Assembly: GCF_002835805.1 (NCBI RefSeq)
Contig: NZ_PISE01000013.1
Location: forward strand, 1-64,000
Origin: Niallia nealsonii
Lineage (GTDB): Bacteria > Bacillota > Bacilli > Bacillales > Cytobacillaceae
Direction: 5' to 3'
DNA: 64,000 nucleotides
Below the pieces are notes generated by a model. The model saw only the letters and a list, made by a program, of their open reading frames with translations, searched no databases and had not been told where the DNA came from. The translations under genes and the position numbers were made by a program. Below are positions 18,828 through 29,438 of the stretch, piece after piece. Each line of letters begins with the position of its first letter. Within the stretch, counting starts at the first letter, position 1.

Positions 18828-21089
18828 ATGGTAAAACGCAGTAGAATAGTAGCATTCCTATTAATTATCATTTTATGTGCCAGTGTTTTGGGAGGTACAA
18901 CCAAAAATATACTAAATGATATTAAACTGGGATTGGATTTACAAGGCGGATTTGAAGTTTTATATGAAGTCACACCCGTTGACAGCAGCCAAAAGATTAC
19001 AAAAGAAGTATTAAACAGTACGGCAAAAGCGTTAGATAAACGTGTTAACGTATTAGGGGTAAGTGAACCTAGTATTCAGATTGAAGGCAATAACCGCGTT
19101 CGTGTACAACTTGCCGGTGTAACAGACCAGAACAAGGCAAGAGAGATCCTATCTACAGAAGCAAATCTTTCTTTCCGCGATGTCAATAATAAAAAGCTAA
19201 TGGATGGCTCTGATTTAAAAGAAAATGGTGCATCTCAAACTTTTGATGAAAATGGCAATCCTAGTGTTTCTTTAAAACTAAAAAGTGCTGAAAAATTTAA
19301 AAATGTCACACAAACAGTTCTTAACATGGCACCTAATAATTTGCTTGTTATTTGGCTTGATTATGAAAAAGGGGATTCTTTTGAAACAGAATCCGCAAAA
19401 GCAGAGCCTAAATATCTTTCCGCACCCCAGGTAAGCAAAGTTATTAACCAAGATACTGTATCAATTACAGGAAGCTTTACCATTCAAGAAGCAAAAAACT
19501 TGGCGGATTTATTAAATGCTGGTGCCCTTCCTGTTAACCTTACAGAAAAATATTCCACAAGTGTTGGAGCGCAGTTTGGTGATCAAGCACTAAAAGATAC
19601 TATTTTAGCAGGTGTAATTGGTGTAGGTCTTGTTTTTATCTTTATGATGCTATATTACCGTTTGCCAGGAATGGTAGCCGTTATTACCCTAACCGTTTAT
19701 GTGTACTTAAACTTGCTGGTTCTTGATTTAATGAACGGTGTACTGACATTGCCAGGGATTGCGGCACTTATACTTGGTGTCGGGATGGCAGTAGATGCAA
19801 ACATTATAACGTATGAACGAATTAAAGATGAACTTCGTGTCGGAAAATCCTTGCGGGCAGCATTTCAAGCAGGGAATAAAAACTCACTATCGACAATCTT
19901 TGATGCAAACTTAACGACGATTTTGGCAGCAGTTGTGCTTTTCATTTATGGGAATAGCTCTGTTAAAGGGTTTGCGACATTGCTAATTGTCAGTATTCTT
20001 GTCAGCTTTATAACAGCGGTTTATGGTTCTCGTTTATTATTAGGATTATTAGTCAACAGCAAACTGTTTAACAAAAAACCAACATGGTTTGGAGTAAACC
20101 GTAAAGAGATCAAAGATATTAATGAAGGCTATAATACTTTGACATTGCCAACCAAATTTGATCGCATTGATTTTGTGAAATATAAAAATATCTTTTTTAC
20201 TATCTCAGGTGTGTTGATTGCGGCAGGTATTGTTGTACTATTTATATTTAAGCTAAATTTAGGCATTGATTTCTCCAGCGGATCTCGTGTTGAAATTATG
20301 GCGGATAAATCATTAACAACAGAAGAATTAACAACAGAATTAAAGAAAGTCGATATTGTTGCTGATGATATTATGTTATCTGGAGATAATCAGGAAATAG
20401 GGGCTATTCGCATTAAAGGGGACCTTAGCAAAGATAAAATTGCTGAATTAAAAACAGAACTAAAGAAAACATATGGTCATGAGCCAAATATTAGTACGGT
20501 TTCTCCAACTGTTGGGAAAGAGCTGGCAAAAAACGCTTTTTATGCAGTGTTGATAGCGTCTGTTGGCATCATAATTTATGTAGCCATTCGTTTTGAAATT
20601 TATATGGGGCTTGCAGCAGTTCTAGCATTGCTTCATGATGCTTTCTTTATTATCGTTATATTCAGCATTACAAGATTAGAAGTGGATATAACCTTTATTG
20701 CAGCTATTTTAACAATTGTCGGCTACTCTATTAATGATACAATCGTTACATTTGACCGTATAAGAGAAAATTTAGTGCAGAAAAAACGCATTAAAACAGC
20801 AAAAGAAATTAAAGATATTATCAATATTAGTTTACGACAAACATTTGCACGTTCTATCAATACAGTTGTAACAGTAGTAATTTGTGTTATTGCATTATTG
20901 GTATTCGGCAGCGATTCTATTAGAAACTTCTCTCTCGCTTTGCTTATTGGCTTAATTGGCGGAGCTTATTCTTCTATTTTTATTGCATCCCAATTATGGT
21001 ATGTATGGAAGAAAAAAGAATTAAAGAAAAAAGGCGTACTTATTACAGTAAAAGAAAAGCGCAAAAACTCAGATATACCACAAGTTTAA
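18828..21089 (+). CDS. secDF: SecDF fused protein translocation subunit
   Basis: SecDF uses the proton gradient to help pull secreted proteins through SecYEG. The 753-residue protein is the natural SecD-SecF fusion of Bacillus (12 membrane helices). SecD features: LGLDLQGGFEVLYEV near the N-terminus and GVGMAVDANIITYERIKDE around residue 320; SecF features: GIDFSSGSRVEI and GYSINDTIVTFDRIREN near 640. AGGAGG precedes the ATG. YajC, its partner, is encoded about 4 kb upstream. Confidence 0.97.
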   Translation: MVKRSRIVAFLLIIILCASVLGGTTKNILNDIKLGLDLQGGFEVLYEVTPVDSSQKITKEVLNSTAKALDKRVNVLGVSEPSIQIEGNNRVRVQLAGVTDQNKAREILSTEANLSFRDVNNKKLMDGSDLKENGASQTFDENGNPSVSLKLKSAEKFKNVTQTVLNMAPNNLLVIWLDYEKGDSFETESAKAEPKYLSAPQVSKVINQDTVSITGSFTIQEAKNLADLLNAGALPVNLTEKYSTSVGAQFGDQALKDTILAGVIGVGLVFIFMMLYYRLPGMVAVITLTVYVYLNLLVLDLMNGVLTLPGIAALILGVGMAVDANIITYERIKDELRVGKSLRAAFQAGNKNSLSTIFDANLTTILAAVVLFIYGNSSVKGFATLLIVSILVSFITAVYGSRLLLGLLVNSKLFNKKPTWFGVNRKEIKDINEGYNTLTLPTKFDRIDFVKYKNIFFTISGVLIAAGIVVLFIFKLNLGIDFSSGSRVEIMADKSLTTEELTTELKKVDIVADDIMLSGDNQEIGAIRIKGDLSKDKIAELKTELKKTYGHEPNISTVSPTVGKELAKNAFYAVLIASVGIIIYVAIRFEIYMGLAAVLALLHDAFFIIVIFSITRLEVDITFIAAILTIVGYSINDTIVTFDRIRENLVQKKRIKTAKEIKDIINISLRQTFARSINTVVTVVICVIALLVFGSDSIRNFSLALLIGLIGGAYSSIFIASQLWYVWKKKELKKKGVLITVKEKRKNSDIPQV

Positions 21090-21154
21090 AAGCTAGAAGG
21101 AAAAAAGAGCTATGCATACATTTAAAAGTGTGCGTAGTTCTTTTTTTACGCATT

Positions 21155-21258
21155 AACGGGCTTTTGACCCCATATCAAGGTTATAAGAGAAAACGAGGAA
21201 TTTAGGTGGGCAGAAACTTGCCCGAAAAAGCCTGATTGAAGTTTTACTTTATTGTATC
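21155..21258 (-). repeat. Intergenic palindromic repeat, family R1 (copy B)
   Basis: Matches the copy at 2627-2732 in the same orientation: TTTTGACCCC, TTTAGGTGGG, TTGCCCG, AAAAGCCTGATTGAAGTTTT. It separates secDF from the recJ promoter. Confidence 0.73.
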
Positions 21259-21290
21259 TCTGTAGATGAAAAAGTTTCCTTTATCTCACA

Positions 21291-21319
21291 TTGAAAGCAA
21301 GTTGCCTAGATTGTATAAT
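21291..21319 (+). promoter_or_regulatory. SigA promoter for recJ
   Basis: TTGAAA (21291-21296), 17-bp spacer, TATAAT (21314-21319), about 20 bp before the recJ start. This is one of the best SigA matches in the window. Confidence 0.8.
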
Positions 21320-21339
21320 AACTAGATTGGGGTGATGAC

Positions 21340-23712
21340 ATGTTACAATCAAAAACTAGATGGATTACACATATTGATAACCAAACGGACGATATAATAG
21401 CAGAGTTTGTACAACATTTAAATATAACGCCACTTGTAGCATCATTGCTTATTAACAGAGGATATAGAACGGTCGGAGAAGCGAAGGATTTTTTATTTGC
21501 ACAAAATCAGGATTTTTATGATCCTTATCTTTTATTGAATATGGAAACAGCAGTAGAAAGAATTCGCACGGCGATAAATAATCAAGAGAAAATATTAGTA
21601 TTTGGAGATTATGATGCAGATGGTGTAACAAGCACTACGGTTATGATGAAAACATTGGAAGAAATGGGTGCAGATGTAGAATTTTATATCCCTAATCGAT
21701 TTACAGAAGGATATGGTCCAAATGAAGGAGCATTTCGTTATGCTAAAAGCATTGGAATCGATTTGATTATCACGGTAGATACAGGGATTGCAGCAGTACA
21801 TGAAGCAGATGTGGCAAAAGAGCTGGGCATTGATTTAATTATTACTGATCACCATGAGCCTAGTCCGATATTGCCTGATGCTTACTGTATTATCCATCCG
21901 AAAATTCCAGGAAGTGATTATCCTTTTGGCGAATTGGCAGGGGTTGGTGTAGCCTTTAAAGTAGCGCATGCCTTATATGGCTATGTTCCTGAACATTTAC
22001 TTCCGTTTGTTGCTATTGGAACAATTGCAGATCTAGTTTCCTTAACAGGAGAAAACCGTTTAATTGCAAAACAGGGAATCAAAAAATTGCAGCAAACAGA
22101 CAATGTTGGATTAAAAGCCTTACTGAAACAAATGAACACAGATTCAAATGTGATTGATGAAGAAACAATTGGTTTTATGATTGCACCAAGAATCAATGCT
22201 GTTGGAAGACTTGGAAGTGCAGATCCTGCTGTTGATTTGCTGATGACATCTGATAAAGAAATGGCAATGGAACTTGCCATGGAAATGGAAGAGACCAATA
22301 AAGAGCGCCAAGACATTGTTAATCAAATAACAGAAGAAGCAATTGCTCAAGTAGACGAACTGTATCCATTAGCAGAAAATCGGGTATTAATTGTCGGCAA
22401 GGAAGGGTGGAATGCGGGAGTTGTTGGGATTGTTGCTTCTAGGCTTGTAGAAAAGTATTGCCGTCCAACGATTGTCCTTAGTTTGGATCAGAATAAACAA
22501 ATAGCTAAGGGATCTGCTAGAAGTATAGCTGGATTTGATTTATATAAAAACCTTTCTACAGCAAGGGATATTTTACCTCATTTTGGAGGACATCCAATGG
22601 CAGCAGGAATGACCCTTGCATTAGGGGATGTGGATCTATTGCGTCAAAGATTAAATGAATTGGCTTTTGAACAATTACAAGAGGAAGATTTAATCCCGCT
22701 AACAAAAGTAGATGGCAGTTTTATGCTAGAAGAGGTACAGTTAAAAACGATTGAACAAATGCAATTATTGGCTCCATTTGGAGTCGATAACGCGAAACCG
22801 AAAGTAATTTTGAAGGATATGGAAATTGCGGCAATTCGCAAAATAGGAGCAAATCAAAACCATTTGAAAATGCAGCTGAAGCAAGGAGAAAATAGTTTAG
22901 ATGGTATTGGATTTGGTATAGGAGAGTGGCATGAACATATTTCTCCATCTGCAAAAGTTTCGGTATTAGGCCAACTGGCTATTAATGAGTGGAATAATAT
23001 TAAAAAACCGCAAATTTTTATTCAAGATTTAATGATAGATAAATGGCAGCTTTTTGACTATCGTGGTGCCTTGCAATTAGAAAAATTAGTCGCAAAAATG
23101 CCTGTAGAAGATGCTTTATGGATATTTTTTCATCAAGATTCTGTTACATCCGCTTTTAAAAGCAAGGTGTCGAATTATAAAATAGTGGAAACAATAGAAG
23201 AAGCAGCATTTTTTTATAGCAAGGAGCCAAATATAGTATTAGCTGATTTCCCAACAGATATCGAAATAATAAATAGGCTGCTTTCTAATATAACACCAGA
23301 AAGAATTTATGCTGTTTTTTACAAAGGGGAAAGTGATTTCTTTAGTACGATGCCAACGAGAGATCATTTTAAATGGTATTATGCCTTTTTAGCAAAACAA
23401 AAAAGTTTTCATTTAGATAAATTCGGTGGAGAATTAGCGAAAAGAAAAGGCTGGAGCAAAGAAACAATTGTTTTTATGACAAAGGTGTTTTTTGAGCTGA
23501 ATTTTGTTACAATGGAGGATGGGTTTATTTTGTTGAGTAAGAATACAGCGAAAAGAGATTTGACAGAGTCACCTTCTTTTCAACAGAAGCAAGCACAATT
23601 TACGCTCGAAAATGAATTAATATACTCGTCGTATGAGCAATTAAAAAATTGGTTTGATCTTATTCTAAAAAAATCCGTTAACAATGAGGAGGAAGTAAAA
23701 GAATGGATTTAA
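21340..23712 (+). CDS. recJ: Single-stranded-DNA-specific 5'-3' exonuclease RecJ
   Basis: RecJ degrades single-stranded DNA 5'-3' in recombination and mismatch or base-excision repair. The 790-residue protein has the DHH phosphoesterase core: [12 protein letters not shown] (motif I, about 88), VDTGIAA (motif II), TDHHEP (motif III, about 168), then DHHA1 with GGHPMAAGM near 413, the OB domain (about 460-570) and the Firmicute C-terminal extension. GGGGTGA precedes the ATG. The last 10 bp overlap apt, so the two are translationally linked. Confidence 0.95.
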   Translation: MLQSKTRWITHIDNQTDDIIAEFVQHLNITPLVASLLINRGYRTVGEAKDFLFAQNQDFYDPYLLLNMETAVERIRTAINNQEKILVFGDYDADGVTSTTVMMKTLEEMGADVEFYIPNRFTEGYGPNEGAFRYAKSIGIDLIITVDTGIAAVHEADVAKELGIDLIITDHHEPSPILPDAYCIIHPKIPGSDYPFGELAGVGVAFKVAHALYGYVPEHLLPFVAIGTIADLVSLTGENRLIAKQGIKKLQQTDNVGLKALLKQMNTDSNVIDEETIGFMIAPRINAVGRLGSADPAVDLLMTSDKEMAMELAMEMEETNKERQDIVNQITEEAIAQVDELYPLAENRVLIVGKEGWNAGVVGIVASRLVEKYCRPTIVLSLDQNKQIAKGSARSIAGFDLYKNLSTARDILPHFGGHPMAAGMTLALGDVDLLRQRLNELAFEQLQEEDLIPLTKVDGSFMLEEVQLKTIEQMQLLAPFGVDNAKPKVILKDMEIAAIRKIGANQNHLKMQLKQGENSLDGIGFGIGEWHEHISPSAKVSVLGQLAINEWNNIKKPQIFIQDLMIDKWQLFDYRGALQLEKLVAKMPVEDALWIFFHQDSVTSAFKSKVSNYKIVETIEEAAFFYSKEPNIVLADFPTDIEIINRLLSNITPERIYAVFYKGESDFFSTMPTRDHFKWYYAFLAKQKSFHLDKFGGELAKRKGWSKETIVFMTKVFFELNFVTMEDGFILLSKNTAKRDLTESPSFQQKQAQFTLENELIYSSYEQLKNWFDLILKKSVNNEEEVKEWI

Positions 23713-24215
23713 AACAGTTTATTACAATTGTTGAAGATTGGCCAAAACCAGGAATTAAATTTAAGGATATCACAACATTAATGGATAATGGTGAAGCATA
23801 TAAATATGCAACAGACCAGATCGTTTCATATGCAAAAGAAAAAGAAATTGATTTAGTTGTTGGACCTGAAGCAAGAGGTTTTATTATTGGCTGTCCTGTT
23901 GCCTATTCTTTAGGGGTTGGTTTTGCTCCAGTTCGCAAAGAAGGTAAGCTGCCAAGAGAAACAGTGAAGGTAAAATATGGATTAGAATATGGCAGTGATG
24001 TTTTGACTATTCATAAAGATGCCATTAAACCTGGACAAAGAGTTTTAATTACAGATGATTTGCTTGCAACAGGGGGAACAATTGAAGCAACGATTAAATT
24101 AGTCGAAGAATTAGGCGGCGTCGTTGCAGGGATTGCTTTTTTAATTGAATTATCTTATTTAGAAGGACGCAAAAATCTAAATGGTTATGATGTCCTAACA
24201 TTAATGGAGTATTAA
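23703..24215 (+). CDS. apt: Adenine phosphoribosyltransferase
   Basis: Apt salvages adenine to AMP with PRPP. The 170-residue protein has the PRPP-binding motif [13 protein letters not shown] (about 116-128), the [10 protein letters not shown] loop and the [12 protein letters not shown] flexible region. AGGAGG lies within the end of recJ, and the ATG overlaps the recJ stop. The recJ-apt-relA order, as in B. subtilis, places purine salvage next to (p)ppGpp synthesis. Confidence 0.97.
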   Translation: MDLKQFITIVEDWPKPGIKFKDITTLMDNGEAYKYATDQIVSYAKEKEIDLVVGPEARGFIIGCPVAYSLGVGFAPVRKEGKLPRETVKVKYGLEYGSDVLTIHKDAIKPGQRVLITDDLLATGGTIEATIKLVEELGGVVAGIAFLIELSYLEGRKNLNGYDVLTLMEY

Positions 24216-24532
24216 TAGCCCATTTTTATATACAGATCCTTAATTGGTACAAGTCTATAATTGTATGTCAAGAGCGCTAATAAAAAGCGCTCTTTTTAAT
24301 AGATGAATAAATAGTGATGACGTTTTTCGACATTTTTTTTATTTTTTCAAGAAAATTACAAGTATTCTCTTTACAACTACCCTCATTTTTTTAATAATAG
24401 AAATAATGATTCTTAAATTATTACGATTTTATTTTATATTCTTCTCTAAGAGGGAAATAGAACAAAAAAATAGCAATAATAAATTTTTTTATAGTCAATG
24501 ATAACAATAAATGACAAATGAAAGGTGATTAT
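24216..24532. other. apt-relA intergenic region
   Basis: 317 bp with a terminator near the start and AT-rich sequence afterwards. I see no gene and no clear promoter match, although relA must have one. Confidence 0.4.
24271..24298 (+). terminator. Terminator after apt
   Basis: AGAGCGCT (24271-24278) pairs with AGCGCTCT (24286-24293), followed by TTTTT. Confidence 0.9.
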
Positions 24533-26728
24533 ATGGCGAATGATCAAGTATTGACCGCCGAACAAGTCATCGACAAGACGAAAGGGTATTTAAACGAAGA
24601 GCATACAGCGTTTATTGCAAAAGCATATAATTTTGCAAGAGATGCTCATCGTGAACAATATAGAAAATCTGGTGAGCCTTATATTATCCACCCTATTCAA
24701 GTTGCAGGGATATTGGCTGATTTACAAATGGATCCTGATACAATTGCTGCCGGTTTTCTCCATGATGTTGTTGAAGATACGGATATCACATTACAAGATA
24801 TAAGTAGAAGCTTTAGCAAAGAAGTGGCCATGCTCGTTGACGGCGTTACAAAGCTCGGAAAGATAAAGTATAAATCCCATGAAGAACAGCAAGCAGAAAA
24901 CCACCGGAAAATGTTTGTTGCGATGGCACAAGATATAAGGGTCATTATGATCAAACTTGCTGACAGGCTTCATAATATGCGAACATTAAAGCATTTGCCA
25001 GCAGAAAAACAGCGCCGCATTTCAAATGAAACATTGGAGATCTTTGCACCACTAGCGCATCGATTAGGGATTTCTACGATTAAATGGGAGCTAGAAGATA
25101 CAGCATTACGTTATATGAATCCACAGCAATATTATCGAATTGTTAATTTAATGAAAAAGAAACGGGCTGAACGTGAACAATACTTGGATGAAGTGATAAC
25201 GGAAATTCGTCAAGGTACCAATGAAGTAACGATTGAAGCAGATATTTCTGGTCGCCCGAAACATATATACAGTATTTATCGCAAAATGGTGCTGCAGAAT
25301 AAGCAATTTAATGAAATATATGATCTTCTTGCTGTAAGAATTGTTGTAAACAGCATTAAAGATTGTTATGCAGTGCTAGGAATCATTCATACACGCTGGA
25401 AACCAATGCCAGGAAGATTTAAAGATTATATTGCGATGCCAAAGGCTAATATGTATCAATCTTTGCATACAACAGTGATTGGTCCAAAAGGCGACCCGCT
25501 TGAAGTGCAAATTAGAACAACAGAGATGCATCGAATTGCAGAATTTGGGATTGCAGCACACTGGGCGTATAAAGAAGGCAAATCGGTAAATGAAGGGTCT
25601 TCATTAGATGAAAAATTATCTTGGTTTAGAGAGATATTAGATTTTCAAGAAGACAGCATTAATGCAGAAGAATTTATGGAAAACTTAAAGATTGATTTGT
25701 TTTCCGATATGGTTTTTGTGTTTACTCCAAAAGGCGATGTGTTTGAATTGCCTTCTGGTTCTGTTCCAATCGATTTTGCTTATAGAATTCATTCAGAAAT
25801 CGGCAATAAAACCATTGGAGCAAAAGTGAATGGGAAAATGGTGACATTGGATTATAAGTTAAAAACTGGTGACATCATCGAGATTCATACAAGTAAGCAT
25901 TCCTATGGTCCGAGCCAAGACTGGCTGAAGATTGTCCAAACATCTCAAGCGAAAAATAAAATCAGACAATTCTTTAAAAAGCAGCGAAAAGAAGAAAATG
26001 TCGAAAAAGGAAAAGAGCTAGTAGAAAAAGAAATCCGCAATATGGATTTTGATTTAAAAGAGATTCTAACACCAGAAAATGTAAAAGCAGTTTTAGAAAA
26101 ATTTAATTTTATGAACGAAGAAGATATGTATGCAGCAGTTGGTTATAACGGCATTACAGCTCTTCAGGTTGCAAATCGTTTAACAGAAAAATGGCGCAAA
26201 AAACGGGATGCAGAACAAAACGCAACAATATCCAATGCTGTTGCCGAGTTAAAATCTTTTCCTGCTAACAAAAAAAGAGCATCCGGTGTACGTGTTACTG
26301 GCATTGATAATTTGTTGATTCGTCTTTCTCGTTGCTGCAATCCTGTTCCAGGTGATGAAATTGTCGGTTTTATTACAAAAGGAAGAGGAGTATCTGTGCA
26401 TCGGGCAGACTGTACCAATATTGATACAGATGATGCAAAAGCAAGATTAATTCCTGTTGAGTGGGAGACAGCTCTTAACGATCGTAAAGAATATAATGTA
26501 GAAATTGAAATTAGCGGATATGATAGAAGAGGACTGCTGAATGAAGTGCTGCAAGCAGTCAATGAATCGAAAACAAATATTTCCGCTGTATCCGGCCGTT
26601 CTGATCGAAATAAAATGGCAACTATTACAATGTCGATATTAATATTAAATGTTAATCATCTTCATAAGGTAGTGGATAGAATCAAACAAATTCCTGATGT
26701 GTATTCTGTCCGCAGAATTATGAACTAA
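24533..26728 (+). CDS. relA: Bifunctional (p)ppGpp synthetase/hydrolase RelA (Rel)
   Basis: This long RSH enzyme makes and degrades (p)ppGpp in the stringent response on stalled ribosomes. The 731-residue protein (B. subtilis 734) has the HD hydrolase domain ([26 protein letters not shown]), the synthetase domain (about 240-350, with [19 protein letters not shown] and [10 protein letters not shown]), TGS ([17 protein letters not shown]), a zinc-finger-like stretch ([16 protein letters not shown]) and a C-terminal ACT domain. ATG at 24533 is chosen over 24518 because AAAGGTGAT lies between them. dtd follows 12 bp later. Confidence 0.97.
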   Translation: MANDQVLTAEQVIDKTKGYLNEEHTAFIAKAYNFARDAHREQYRKSGEPYIIHPIQVAGILADLQMDPDTIAAGFLHDVVEDTDITLQDISRSFSKEVAMLVDGVTKLGKIKYKSHEEQQAENHRKMFVAMAQDIRVIMIKLADRLHNMRTLKHLPAEKQRRISNETLEIFAPLAHRLGISTIKWELEDTALRYMNPQQYYRIVNLMKKKRAEREQYLDEVITEIRQGTNEVTIEADISGRPKHIYSIYRKMVLQNKQFNEIYDLLAVRIVVNSIKDCYAVLGIIHTRWKPMPGRFKDYIAMPKANMYQSLHTTVIGPKGDPLEVQIRTTEMHRIAEFGIAAHWAYKEGKSVNEGSSLDEKLSWFREILDFQEDSINAEEFMENLKIDLFSDMVFVFTPKGDVFELPSGSVPIDFAYRIHSEIGNKTIGAKVNGKMVTLDYKLKTGDIIEIHTSKHSYGPSQDWLKIVQTSQAKNKIRQFFKKQRKEENVEKGKELVEKEIRNMDFDLKEILTPENVKAVLEKFNFMNEEDMYAAVGYNGITALQVANRLTEKWRKKRDAEQNATISNAVAELKSFPANKKRASGVRVTGIDNLLIRLSRCCNPVPGDEIVGFITKGRGVSVHRADCTNIDTDDAKARLIPVEWETALNDRKEYNVEIEISGYDRRGLLNEVLQAVNESKTNISAVSGRSDRNKMATITMSILILNVNHLHKVVDRIKQIPDVYSVRRIMN

Positions 26729-26740
26729 GGAGCAAAAAAA

Positions 26741-27181
26741 GTGCGAATCGTATTGCAAAGAGCAAAAAAAGCAAAAGTAGAAGTAGATGGGAATATTGTG
26801 GGAAGCATTGATAAAGGGTTTGTGCTTCTCGTTGGCATTACACATGAGGATTCAATAGAAGATGCTGAATACTTGGCAGATAAAATTGCGCATTTACGTG
26901 TGTTTGAAGATGAAACAGGTAAAATGAATACTAGCATATTAGATGTGGAAGGATCCATTTTATCGGTGTCGCAATTTACATTATATGGGGATATTCGTAA
27001 AGGAAGAAGACCAAATTTTATGAATGCGGCAAAACCAGCCATTGCCCAAAAGTTATATGAAGACTTTAACGATTGCTTAAAAGCGAAAGGGCTTGTTGTT
27101 GAAACAGGAATATTTGGCAGCATGATGGATGTTTCTCTTATAAATGATGGACCTGTGACATTAATATTAGAGAGTAAATAA
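26741..27181 (+). CDS. dtd: D-aminoacyl-tRNA deacylase
   Basis: Dtd hydrolyses D-amino acids (and mischarged Gly) from tRNA. The 146-residue protein carries [10 protein letters not shown] and the cross-subunit NDGPVTLIL motif that form the active site of the homodimer. GTG at 26741 follows AAGGAG. It is 12 bp after relA, so the two are very likely co-transcribed. Confidence 0.96.
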   Translation: MRIVLQRAKKAKVEVDGNIVGSIDKGFVLLVGITHEDSIEDAEYLADKIAHLRVFEDETGKMNTSILDVEGSILSVSQFTLYGDIRKGRRPNFMNAAKPAIAQKLYEDFNDCLKAKGLVVETGIFGSMMDVSLINDGPVTLILESK

Positions 27182-27251
27182 AAACGTTTTGTGGGACAAG
27201 TTATCAGGATAATAATTTGTTTCATAGACGTTTTTTTATGTGAATATAACA

Positions 27252-27298
27252 TTTTTTGGCTCATTGGTGAGTACAGCTTTTTGCCAATGAACCAAAAA
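27252..27298. terminator. Terminator between dtd and yrvJ
   Basis: TTTTTGGCTCATTGG (27253-27267) pairs with CCAATGAACCAAAAA (27284-27298) with one mismatch. Flanking T and A runs let it work for both convergent genes. Confidence 0.75.
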
Positions 27299-27309
27299 TG
27301 AAAACTTTC

Positions 27310-28668
27310 CTATTTAAAATAGTTAGCTAAGCCTTGATAGATTGCAGCAGATACCGTTTCTTGATATTTATTGGTAGAAACAAACTTTTCTTCTTGCTGA
27401 TTGCTTAAATAGCCTAATTCTAAAAGGGTTGCAGGCTGGCTATTTTCTCTAAGAACAAAATAATCATTTTTTCTGACACCACGGTCTATCATATTAGTTG
27501 CTTCGATTAATTCTGCGTGTAGTTCATTTGCTAATTCTTTTTGCCGGGAGGTATAGTAATAGCTGGTCATCCCCATAATATTATGATCTTTTACACTATC
27601 ATAATGAATGCTCACAAAGGCGTCGGCATCATATGTGCTGCTGATTTCTACTCTTTTTTCCAATGAAAGGAATGTGTCATCTGTTCTTGTTAAAATGACT
27701 TTGCTGCCAGCACTTCTTAATTTTGCTGCCAATAAATTAGCCGTACGATTTGTTAAATTTTTTTCTAATGTACCTAAGTATCCGATTGTTCCACTATCTT
27801 TTCCTCCATGTCCAGGGTCAATGACAATCACTTTTCCTTTTAAGTCTTTTTTGTTTCCTTTTTTTGTTTTCTTTTTGCTGGCAGTTGGAGAATCGCTTTT
27901 TGCATCTTTTGTTATGGAAGGAGTATCGACGATCCAATTAGCTACATAACCTTCTGATCCATTGGACAATCGAATTTTATACCAATCCCCAATTTCTTTT
28001 ATGACAGGAAAGCTATCGCCTTCATTCGCAATAGAAACAATAGTAGAGTTAACGGTCGCATTGCTTCGTATATTTGTTCGATTATACAAGATAGTGATTC
28101 TTTTGCTGTCTTTATCTGTTGTTGCTTTATCTTTTGTTTTAGCAGTGTTGCTATCTTCCTTATGCTGTAGAAGCGAGCTTTTTATCCATCCTTTGTTGCC
28201 AGAGTATTGGATTTCTGTCCACTCTCCCTGTTCTCCAACGATATGAATTTGCGTATCTTTTGCTAGTTTTCCGATAATAGCAGAAGATGTTGTCGGCTCT
28301 AGGCGAACATTAATGGCATCTTCTAATACACTGGCAATAGTGGCAGAAGAATGATGTTCGTCCGTATAATTGTCATCGTTCGTTTCGTCTGTTCTTTTTT
28401 CCTCTTTTACAACCAGATAACTGGCAACCCAACCGGATTTTCCTTCAGGTAATTGAAGTTCCACCCAATCTCCTTGGGTGCGAATAATTGGATATTCTTT
28501 GCTTATTTCCATTTTATCTGTTATAAGAGCGTCTAAACTAGGACTTTCTCTTATATTAACAACCACGGACGATATGGCATTTTCGCTGCTTTCTGCTTGT
28601 ATTTCTTGTAATGGAATAAACAAAAAAGAAACAAAAAAAGCAAGAAGGATCATCCCTATTCTGCTCAA
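27310..28668 (-). CDS. yrvJ: N-acetylmuramoyl-L-alanine amidase with three SH3b domains (YrvJ-like)
   Basis: A secreted cell-wall amidase. After a signal peptide (MILLAFFVSFLFIPLQEIQA) come three bacterial SH3 domains, each with the VNIRESPS, INVRLEPTTS or TNIRSNAT start and a GWV/GWI/GYVANW end, a Lys-rich linker, and a C-terminal Amidase_3 domain (about 280-452). Zinc and catalytic residues are visible in DPGHGGKD, the Glu of LEKNLTN, VSIHYDS and LLELGYLSN. TTG at 28668 follows GAGGGAGGG and is preferred; GTG at 28689 precedes that site. B. subtilis YrvJ occupies the same place. Confidence 0.88.
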   Translation of the reverse strand: MSRIGMILLAFFVSFLFIPLQEIQAESSENAISSVVVNIRESPSLDALITDKMEISKEYPIIRTQGDWVELQLPEGKSGWVASYLVVKEEKRTDETNDDNYTDEHHSSATIASVLEDAINVRLEPTTSSAIIGKLAKDTQIHIVGEQGEWTEIQYSGNKGWIKSSLLQHKEDSNTAKTKDKATTDKDSKRITILYNRTNIRSNATVNSTIVSIANEGDSFPVIKEIGDWYKIRLSNGSEGYVANWIVDTPSITKDAKSDSPTASKKKTKKGNKKDLKGKVIVIDPGHGGKDSGTIGYLGTLEKNLTNRTANLLAAKLRSAGSKVILTRTDDTFLSLEKRVEISSTYDADAFVSIHYDSVKDHNIMGMTSYYYTSRQKELANELHAELIEATNMIDRGVRKNDYFVLRENSQPATLLELGYLSNQQEEKFVSTNKYQETVSAAIYQGLANYFK

Positions 28669-28863
28669 ATGACTAGAACCCTCCCTCACCTGTTAGTCTT
28701 AGATTTCTTCGCATTAATGATTTCTTTTAGAGAGCACTTAATTCCTTTAAAAAAATTTCTTGCATTAACTTCAAATTTAGACAAGAAAATAGTGATTACG
28801 TGATATTTTTTTGAAAACTTGGGGGAGAATAGATAGAAAGAATAAGAATAAAGGGTGATTATC

Positions 28864-29040
28864 ATGAGATTTGGAGAAAAAAATTTGTCTGCAGGTACAA
28901 TCGGTTCAAAGTTGTTAGGAGTTAATTTCCATGATTTTATTGAAAAGGAATCCCGTAATAATGTACTAGAATTGGCAGCAGAATTTGGCTTGTCTGTTGG
29001 CCAAGTAAAGCAGCTTAAAAAACAATTAGAAAGAAATTGA
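28864..29040 (+). CDS. yrzK: Small conserved protein YrzK
   Basis: A 58-residue protein with a basic, helical C-terminus reading like a helix-turn-helix (ELAAEFGLSVGQVKQLKKQLER). Its function is unknown. B. subtilis has a short gene, yrzK, at the same place between yrvJ and hisS. ATG at 28864 is chosen because AAAGGGTGA precedes it; GTG at 28855 overlaps that site. Confidence 0.72.
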   Translation: MRFGEKNLSAGTIGSKLLGVNFHDFIEKESRNNVLELAAEFGLSVGQVKQLKKQLERN

Positions 29041-29048
29041 ATAAGTTA

Positions 29049-29077
29049 TTGACAATAAAATAGTTCCTCTTTATTAT
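29049..29077 (+). promoter_or_regulatory. SigA promoter of the hisS-aspS operon
   Basis: TTGACA (29049-29054), 17-bp spacer, TATTAT (29072-29077), followed by the T-box leader. Confidence 0.8.
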
Positions 29078-29099
29078 TAAATAAATAATGGATTAAATA

Positions 29100-29370
29100 T
29101 GTGGAAATAACCAATGATGGAGAAAAGTAATTAAGAGACACATGAATAGAGAAGAAATGCCTTAGGCTGAAAGCATTTCTGCATGATGACTTAATGAAAG
29201 AACACTCTTTAGGTTTTCTTTTGAATGTTCATCATATGGACGAGTAGGAATGAAACGTTAGCAGGCGTTAACTGTAAAGTGGAAGATTTTATCTTCAATT
29301 AGGGTGGTACCACGGGATAATAACTCTCGTCCCTTGTATTCAGTGATGCAAGGGACGAGGGTTTTTTGTT
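29100..29370 (+). promoter_or_regulatory. T-box leader of hisS-aspS
   Basis: The conserved T-box AGGGTGGTACCACG is at 29301-29314, followed by a terminator. A plausible stem I is formed by CATTTCT (29174-29180) with AGGAATG (29246-29252) and ATGATGA (29183-29189) with TCATCAT (29229-29235). The 3' side of the internal loop then holds GAC (29239-29241), an aspartate codon, as the likely specifier. Uncharged tRNA would favour the antiterminator and let hisS and aspS be expressed. Structure assigned by eye. Confidence 0.9.
29326..29366 (+). terminator. T-box-controlled terminator before hisS
   Basis: CTCGTCCCTTG (29326-29336) pairs with CAAGGGACGAG (29349-29359), followed by GTTTTTTG. Confidence 0.9.
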
Positions 29371-29438
29371 GTATAAAATATAATTTAGCAGTAAAAAACC
29401 TTTCTTTTTAGGTTTGTTTATATAGGAGGATACATAGT

